A stretch of 10,661 bases of DNA from Micromonosporaceae bacterium (GTDB lineage Bacteria; Actinomycetota; Actinomycetes; Mycobacteriales; Micromonosporaceae): NCBI GenBank assembly GCA_017354595.1, contig JAFMQQ010000053.1:1-10661 (forward strand). Reading direction: 5' to 3'. Made by a program: the position numbers and the translations under genes. How positions within the stretch are numbered: the stretch's first letter is position 1; the number at the start of each line of letters is the position of its first letter. Positions 7,101-10,661 of this stretch are shown one piece after another. The notes under the pieces are model-generated. The model worked only from the letters and a program-made list of their open reading frames with translations, was not told where the DNA came from and searched no databases.

Positions 7101-7417
7101 GCCCGGAACCGGTGCAGGTCGACCCGGTCCGAGTCGACCTCCAGCGCATATCCGCCGCCCCGTACCAGGACGCGCGGCGCGTCAGTGGCGAGTGACCGCA
7201 GTGCGGAGCGCAGATGAGACACCATCGCCTGGATCGCTTCGCGGGCACGCGCCGGCGGCCGGTCCGGCCACAACATGTCAGCAAGATGCTCGATCTGCAG
7301 GTAGGTGCCTGCCTGCGCCGCCAGGACCGCGAGCAGCAGCCGTTCCTGACGCCGTCCGATGGTAATCGTTCCTCGATCGCCGACCACCTCGACCGGGCCC
7401 AGCAGGCGCAGCTCCAT
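4160..7417 (-). CDS. AfsR-type SARP regulator: DNA-binding/BTAD + NB-ARC ATPase + TPR
   Basis: The product has 1085 aa from ATG 7417. Residues 1-95 form the OmpR-like winged-helix domain (MELRLLGPVEV, then GRRQERLLLAVL and an HLADMLW recognition region). Residues about 98-245 are the BTAD domain (VDLHRFRALVEQA, ALELWRGPVLADV, LMLALYRCDRRAEALAAYADL, LRAELGLDPGEPV). A linker leads to the STAND/NB-ARC ATPase: VAFVGREEQL at 274-283, Walker A GIAGVGKT at 306-313, Walker B LLIVLDNA with D390, LVTSRN at 411-416, HLPLALR at 469-475 and an MHD motif (MHDLLRQYA, 583-591). Residues about 710-1070 are repeated TPR helices. Such proteins switch on antibiotic clusters when ATP and a ligand or phosphorylation signal open the sensor part. 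The frame extends upstream to 7558, but family alignment and a -10 element just before 7417 favour the ATG used here. It is divergent from the small SARP. Confidence 0.93.
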   Translation of the reverse strand: MELRLLGPVEVVGDRGTITIGRRQERLLLAVLAAQAGTYLQIEHLADMLWPDRPPARAREAIQAMVSHLRSALRSLATDAPRVLVRGGGYALEVDSDRVDLHRFRALVEQARAAPATAQRAQLLSTALELWRGPVLADVIDDQERFRRFAHVNELHVSVREDLFECQLELGEHRDTVQQLTELVSQHPLREHAVSLLMLALYRCDRRAEALAAYADLAGRLRAELGLDPGEPVRRLHTAILRDAAWLCAPSRKPAGTPAPDAVTPPAQLPCPPVAFVGREEQLHQLDAILDNMARPQTVIVSAIDGIAGVGKTALAVRWGERVRARFRDGQLFLDLRGHSRAPSVRPIEALTYFLVALGVPPAQVPVDVEQAAAQYRTLVRDRQLLIVLDNASGADQVRPLLPGSPGSLVLVTSRNRLAGLVAKEGAHRLTLDVLSPEQSVSLLRQLLGATLVDSQPEATATLAECCGHLPLALRIAAANLLDEPQVPLTEQVARLRRSRLDRLAVGDDEDAAVGAAFDVSYDRLPAPTARAFRLLGLVPGTELDLAAAAALFGAAQAESQPLLSALRDGHLVRQEPDGRYGMHDLLRQYAARRGQATDPPAEREAAMQRLFQWYLAGAATAVDMLYPGTARLPQDAPEPAPFASREAALAWLETERSTMVSLIRLGSRSGIAASAVLADHLRMNFWVRRSPVEWLTAGQAAFSVAGNLDDPALLGSAHHSLGMVYQLTGRSPAAVAHHRRAARLYRLAGHSAGLAAVLSALGAVYGDLGQLERAARSLEHALSVHRRTGNVQGAAVAEANLGVLYAMTGQWTRSVHRLTGSLESHRRVGARASEAAVLANLSTVLLQLGRFDDAARMIETAIEVAQEVGMTGFECVALTTKTLLLCQRGEVRLAAECIARGLELAEKTSDRSLEAQALNAAGVVERLLNRQAEAVDRHTRARDLAHAAHLTQVEVQSLIGLALALLAGGRASEARSRAERAASLARAGGLRPEEGEALCVLADACRLTGETRQARDYAARAAAIAEELQHPIGTARAHLVLGHVTSGSAAIEHWQRALLTFAALRVPEAAAVRELLGAATAATG

Positions 7418-7425
7418 GCCGTGCA

Positions 7426-7453
7426 AGGCTAGCAACGCACCCAACGATGTGAG
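7426..7453 (-). promoter_or_regulatory. Candidate promoter of the large SARP regulator
   Basis: On the minus strand CTCACA (7448-7453) and TAGCCT (7426-7431) are separated by 16 bp. The ATG at 7417 follows the -10 by eight bases, and no Shine-Dalgarno sequence is present, so a leaderless or nearly leaderless mRNA is expected. The -10 TAGCCT is identical to the one before the DinB-type gene. Confidence 0.42.
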
Positions 7454-7614
7454 CGAATTTGATGGTGAGTTGACGGCCAGTTGCGGATGCTCGGCGGGCG
7501 CCCGACAACTGCCGGCGCCAAGCGGATGCCAAGGGTGCTCTGCGAGTGTCGATCTCACGAGATTTCGCCAGTGGCGGCGCCGGTCCCTTCATCCCATCGC
7601 CAGGCACCGGGTCG

Positions 7615-7633
7615 CCACGCGACACGTGGGGAA
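7615..7633 (+). promoter_or_regulatory. Ribosome site of the small SARP, overlapped by a small hairpin
   Basis: GGGGAA (7628-7633) lies six bases before GTG 7640 and decides that start over the upstream in-frame positions. CCACG (7615-7619) and CGTGG (7625-7629) can pair around a 5-base loop, and the right arm takes in the first two G of the ribosome site. The hairpin could dampen translation initiation; that effect is inferred. Confidence 0.5.
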
Positions 7634-7639
7634 TCAACC

Positions 7640-8443
7640 GTGGAGTTTGCCGTCCTCGGCCGGTTTCAGGTGTGCAGCCGGGATGTCGCCGACCGCCTCC
7701 GGCGTACCAAACCGAAGGTCGCTTTCGCGCTGCTGCTGGCGAATGCCAACCGGCCGGTGTCGACTGGGCGCTTCATGACCCAGCTGTGGGGCGACCGGCC
7801 ACCCCGCTCGGCCGTCGCCAATCTGTACACCTATGTGTGCGCGATCCGCCGCATCCTGCCGGTGGATGGCACCGAGCAGCGGCTGATCTGCGATGCCGCC
7901 GGGTACACGCTGGCGGTGGCCGACGGTGAGCTGGATGCGCTGCGCCACTGGGAACTGGCCACGCGGGCGCGCGCTGAACTTCGTCGGGGTGACCCGATGC
8001 GCAGTGCGGGTCTGTTCGCCCAAGCGGTACGGCTGTGGCGGGGCCGGCCGCTTGCCGACCTTCCGGCCAATGGCGAACTGGAGCAGTGGGTCGAATACCT
8101 CGAAGAGCAGCACCGGGCGGTGCTGCGGGACTGGACGGATGCACGCCTGCAACTGGGACTCGCCGACGAACTCGTCGGCGAGCTTCGCGGCGCGGTGGCG
8201 GCCGACCCGCTGTGTGAACGGGTCCACGCCCAGTTGATGCTGGCACTGTACCGGGCCGGCCGCGTCGCTGAGGCACTCGACGCATTCGCCACCGCCCGTC
8301 AGATGCTCGTGGATGAGCTGGGTCTGGATCCGGGACCGTCGCTGCGCAGAATCCAGGCCGCCATGCTGCGCCACGATCCCTCGCTTGTCGGCAGCGACCC
8401 TGGCGCGTGGCTCGCCATCCAGAGCGCCGCTTCGCGTCCGTAG
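7640..8443 (+). CDS. Small SARP-family transcriptional activator (DnrI/RedD-type)
   Basis: The product has 267 aa from GTG 7640 and consists only of the two SARP domains. Residues 1-95 are the OmpR-like winged helix (MEFAVLGRFQV, then RRTKPKVAFALLLANANRPVS, FMTQLWGDRPPRSAVANLY, LYTYVCAIRRIL, AGYTLAV). Residues about 98-248 are the BTAD domain (ELDALRHWELATRAR, AVRLWRGRPLADL, LMLALYRAGRVAEALDAF, LVDELGLDPGPSLRRIQAAML). Proteins of this size are pathway-specific activators that bind heptameric direct repeats near -35 elements of antibiotic genes. The frame continues upstream to 7481, but the start used fits the family N-terminus and a good ribosome site. The dehydratase gene begins 15 bp after the TAG stop, so the two are almost certainly co-transcribed, tying this regulator to the RiPP cluster. 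The larger SARP may in turn act on this gene. Confidence 0.93.
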   Translation: MEFAVLGRFQVCSRDVADRLRRTKPKVAFALLLANANRPVSTGRFMTQLWGDRPPRSAVANLYTYVCAIRRILPVDGTEQRLICDAAGYTLAVADGELDALRHWELATRARAELRRGDPMRSAGLFAQAVRLWRGRPLADLPANGELEQWVEYLEEQHRAVLRDWTDARLQLGLADELVGELRGAVAADPLCERVHAQLMLALYRAGRVAEALDAFATARQMLVDELGLDPGPSLRRIQAAMLRHDPSLVGSDPGAWLAIQSAASRP

Positions 8444-8458
8444 GAAGGGGAAGGACTC

Positions 8459-10661
8459 GTGGCCGCGGCAGAGGCTACCTACCGGTGTACGGATCTCGTG
8501 CAGATCCGAGCGGCCGTCGGCTCGCTACCTGGACGAGACGTACCGCAGCCAGAGCCGGGCGGTCAAAGCGACTCCGACGAAGCCTTGTGGCGGCGGGTCA
8601 GCCGGCTCGCGACCGACCCGGTGTTGCGCGAAGCGGTCGCGGTGGCGAGTACCAGCCTGGCGGCGGCGCTGCGCGCGGCGGATGCCGGACACCCGCCGGC
8701 CAAGACGAAGGACCTCCGCCGGTTGGCGCTGAGTCTGGAGAGCTACCGCCTGCGGATGTCGACCCGCGCGACGCCGTTCGGCCTGTTCGCCGGCGTGGTA
8801 CCGGCCCGGTTCGCCACTGACGGTTGGGCGTGCCTGCGCAGCGGGCACCGTACCTTCAGCCGCCCCGATGGTGGCTGGCTGTCCGCGGTCATCGGCGACC
8901 TGGAGACCGACCCGGAGGTGTTGCCCCGGTTGCGGCTGATGACCAACCCGAACCGCGTGATCCGTGGCCGGTGGGTCGAGCTGGCCGATCGACCCGGTGC
9001 GGATGGACTGGCGCTGACCGCGCCGGTGCGGGCGGCGCTCGACGCCGCGTCCGCGCCGATCGCCTTCCCCGCGCTCGTTGCCGCTCTGACCAGCAGGTGG
9101 CCTGGCGCGTCGCCGCAGTCGGCGGCGCGAATGCTCGCCGGCCTCGTTCACCGCCGGTTCCTGCTCACCGACGTGCGACCGCCGTCGGACTGCGCTGATC
9201 CGCTCGGATACCTGCTGGACCGGCTGGATGGCCACCACGTCGCACCGGCGCTGCGGGGCATCCGCGACGAGATGACCGCCTACGACCGGGCTCCGCTCGG
9301 GCAGGGCGGGCGCCTGCTTGAATCGCTCGGCGACCGGATGCGTTGCGTCCAACCGGTCGAGCCTGCCGTCCACGTCGACCTCGCCCTGGACGCTGAGATC
9401 CGCATTCCCGCCGGCGTTGCCCGCGAGGTGGAGCAGGCAGTCGAGACGCTGTGGCGGCTCTCGCCGGACCGACCCGGCCGGCCGTGGCTGCGCGAGTTCC
9501 ACCATGCCTTCCTGGAACGGTACGGCACCGGTCGCGCAGTCCCGCTGACCGAACTGCTCTCCGAGGAGCAGGGTCTGGGGCTGCCGGACGCATACCGGCA
9601 AAGTCCACAAGCGACACAGCGAGTCGACCGCCAGCCGGGACCGGGCGCCGATCCGGACCGCGATCGGCTGCTGGCACAGCTGGTGACCGCCGCGGTCGCA
9701 GCAAGCAGACGTGAGGTGACCCTCGACGACGAGTTGGTCGAGCGGCTGGCGCGCCGGCACCGACCAGACGCCGAGCCACCGGCGTCAATCGAGGTCTACG
9801 CCCGGCTGATGGCGCCGTCGATGCCGGCGATGTGTAACGGCGAATTCCTCGTGGTGCTGGGCCCCTACCTCGGCACGAGCCGGTTCGGCGCGGCCAGTGG
9901 CCGGTTCGCGCACCTGTACCCGGACCGGGGCGCGGAACTCGGTCGGCTGGTCCGCCAGGCGTACGAGCTGCCTGACGGCGCGGTGCCGGCCACCCTGGTG
10001 TACCGGCCGACGGTGGAGCGGATGACGAACCTGATGACGGCACCGCACTGGTTGCCGTACCGCGTCCCGGTCGGGGTTGGCTCGTTCGACACGCCGACCA
10101 CCGACCTGCCGCCCGACGACCTGGCGGTCGCGGCGACCGCGCAGCGATTGGTCCTCCAGTCGCTGCGGCTGGGTCGAGAGGTGCGGCCCACCGCCTTCAA
10201 CGTCGTGAACGTGCGCGTGTCCGCCAGCAGCCTGGTGCGGTTCATCGATGACCTCGCGCGCGAGGGGACTTCGGCGGTGCAAGCGTGGAGCTGGGGTCCG
10301 ATGCGCAACGCGCCGTTCCTTCCGCGGGTACGGCGCGGGCGTACTGTCCTCGCGGCAGCGACCTGGCGGCTCGATCGGGGCCTGCTGGAACCGACCAGCA
10401 CGGCGGACTGGCTGCGGCGGCTCGCGGACTGGCGCGAGAACTGGGGGGTGCCTGATCGGGTCCACCTCTCCGACGGAGACCAGCTGCTGCGGATCGACCT
10501 CGACGACCCGCTGCACCGCCAGCTCCTCCAGCGCACCTGCAAGGGCCGCACCAGCATGGTGGTGCACGAAGTGCTCGACGACGAGTACGACGACGGGTGG
10601 CTGAACGGTCCTGACGGGACGCACGTGTGCGAGGCCGTGGTGCCGCTGCTGCGGCGGAAGA
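8459..10661 (+). CDS. Lantibiotic dehydratase (LanB), glutamylation part; partial at 3' end
   Basis: The frame is open from GTG 8459 to the window edge: 734 codons plus one base, no stop. The start has a purine-rich ribosome site (GGAAGGGGAAGGA, 8443-8455) and a family-like N-terminus (YRCTDLVQIRAAVG). The diagnostic LanB segment is YRLRMSTRATPFGLFAGV at 96-113, with R99 and R103 in the conserved Arg positions near the tRNA site. Further LanB-like stretches are GEFLVVLGPYLGTSRFG (461-477), GRFAHLYP (481-488), LPYRVPVGVGSFDTP (532-546) and a W-R-L...W...W-GVP...L...D end (636-681). Class I dehydratases transfer glutamate from Glu-tRNA to Ser/Thr of a precursor peptide; a second domain eliminates it to dehydroalanine or dehydrobutyrine. 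The window ends near the end of the glutamylation domain, so a fused (lanthipeptide-type) or split (thiopeptide-type) elimination domain cannot be told apart. No precursor gene is visible upstream. Confidence 0.93.
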   Translation, partial: MAAAEATYRCTDLVQIRAAVGSLPGRDVPQPEPGGQSDSDEALWRRVSRLATDPVLREAVAVASTSLAAALRAADAGHPPAKTKDLRRLALSLESYRLRMSTRATPFGLFAGVVPARFATDGWACLRSGHRTFSRPDGGWLSAVIGDLETDPEVLPRLRLMTNPNRVIRGRWVELADRPGADGLALTAPVRAALDAASAPIAFPALVAALTSRWPGASPQSAARMLAGLVHRRFLLTDVRPPSDCADPLGYLLDRLDGHHVAPALRGIRDEMTAYDRAPLGQGGRLLESLGDRMRCVQPVEPAVHVDLALDAEIRIPAGVAREVEQAVETLWRLSPDRPGRPWLREFHHAFLERYGTGRAVPLTELLSEEQGLGLPDAYRQSPQATQRVDRQPGPGADPDRDRLLAQLVTAAVAASRREVTLDDELVERLARRHRPDAEPPASIEVYARLMAPSMPAMCNGEFLVVLGPYLGTSRFGAASGRFAHLYPDRGAELGRLVRQAYELPDGAVPATLVYRPTVERMTNLMTAPHWLPYRVPVGVGSFDTPTTDLPPDDLAVAATAQRLVLQSLRLGREVRPTAFNVVNVRVSASSLVRFIDDLAREGTSAVQAWSWGPMRNAPFLPRVRRGRTVLAAATWRLDRGLLEPTSTADWLRRLADWRENWGVPDRVHLSDGDQLLRIDLDDPLHRQLLQRTCKGRTSMVVHEVLDDEYDDGWLNGPDGTHVCEAVVPLLRRK

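Larger units (their letters stand above)
7418..7639. promoter_or_regulatory. Shared divergent regulatory region of the two SARP genes
   Basis: This 222-bp gap holds the leftward promoter, the start signals of the small SARP and several short symmetric elements: CAGTTG/CAACTG inverted repeats (7478-7483, 7506-7511) around a GGGCGCCC palindrome (7496-7503), direct repeats of GCGGATGC (7483-7490, 7522-7529), and ATCTC-AC-GAGAT (7552-7563). I did not find the canonical pair of SARP heptamers at 11-bp spacing. A -35-like TTGACG (7470-7475) on the plus strand lacks a matching -10, so the rightward promoter is unplaced. Confidence 0.6.

Noticed and set aside
7418..7558. N-terminal extension of the large SARP to 7558
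   Set aside because: The 47 added residues resemble nothing in the family, would reach into the divergent promoter region, and the ATG at 7417 has a -10 element at leaderless spacing and the normal family start.
7481..7639. Upstream start of the small SARP at 7481
   Set aside because: The extra residues lie in the intergenic region with non-family sequence, while GTG 7640 has a good ribosome site and gives the standard N-terminus.
8525..9760. A 411-codon open frame on the minus strand opposite the dehydratase
   Set aside because: It lies fully antisense to a clear LanB reading frame, is rich in Arg, Pro and Gln, has no domain signature and is the usual G/C-third-position shadow. The same applies to the other long antisense frames at 9785-10624, 9165-10043 and 7634-8374.

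Overview
The window is GC-rich, with strong G/C preference at third codon positions and long spurious open frames opposite the real genes. It carries two SARP-type regulators, a lantibiotic dehydratase, a Tat-exported flavoprotein and a TTA codon in an otherwise GC-rich gene. Together these point to a filamentous, antibiotic-producing actinomycete. Micromonosporaceae or Streptomycetaceae are plausible, but I cannot resolve the genus from the sequence.

Left part (1-1038): the last 29 codons of a short-chain dehydrogenase, then a cytosolic YceI-family protein (155-739), probably in one transcript. The 299-bp gap that follows holds a nearly perfect 7 x 18-bp tandem repeat (763-888) and a perfect 11-bp-arm hairpin (890-917). 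No other gene is seen there.

Middle part (1039-3937): a Tat-exported, probably bicovalent berberine-bridge-type FAD oxidase (1039-2637), followed 31 bp later by a single-domain cupin (2669-3169) with a TTA codon. These two look like an operon. They converge on a minus-strand gene for a pentapeptide-like/DinB-fold fusion protein (3221-3937). The 51-bp convergent gap contains a good rightward promoter overlapped by a 15-bp palindrome, but no gene follows it in that direction. It looks like a relic or antisense promoter.

Right part (4160-10661): the edge of a probable RiPP (lanthipeptide or thiopeptide-like) biosynthetic cluster. A large SARP-NB-ARC-TPR regulator of the AfsR type (minus, 4160-7417) and a small DnrI-type SARP (plus, 7640-8443) are divergently transcribed from a shared 222-bp region. 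The small SARP is followed after 15 bp by a lantibiotic dehydratase (plus, from 8459) that runs off the window after 734 codons. That length covers essentially the whole glutamylation domain. The tight spacing suggests the small SARP and the dehydratase are co-transcribed and that the regulators control the cluster. No precursor peptide, cyclase, transporter or protease is visible, so the compound class cannot be fixed from this window.

The dehydratase gene is open to the right edge and needed reading directly from the bases. Its frame was checked at several points and at the end.
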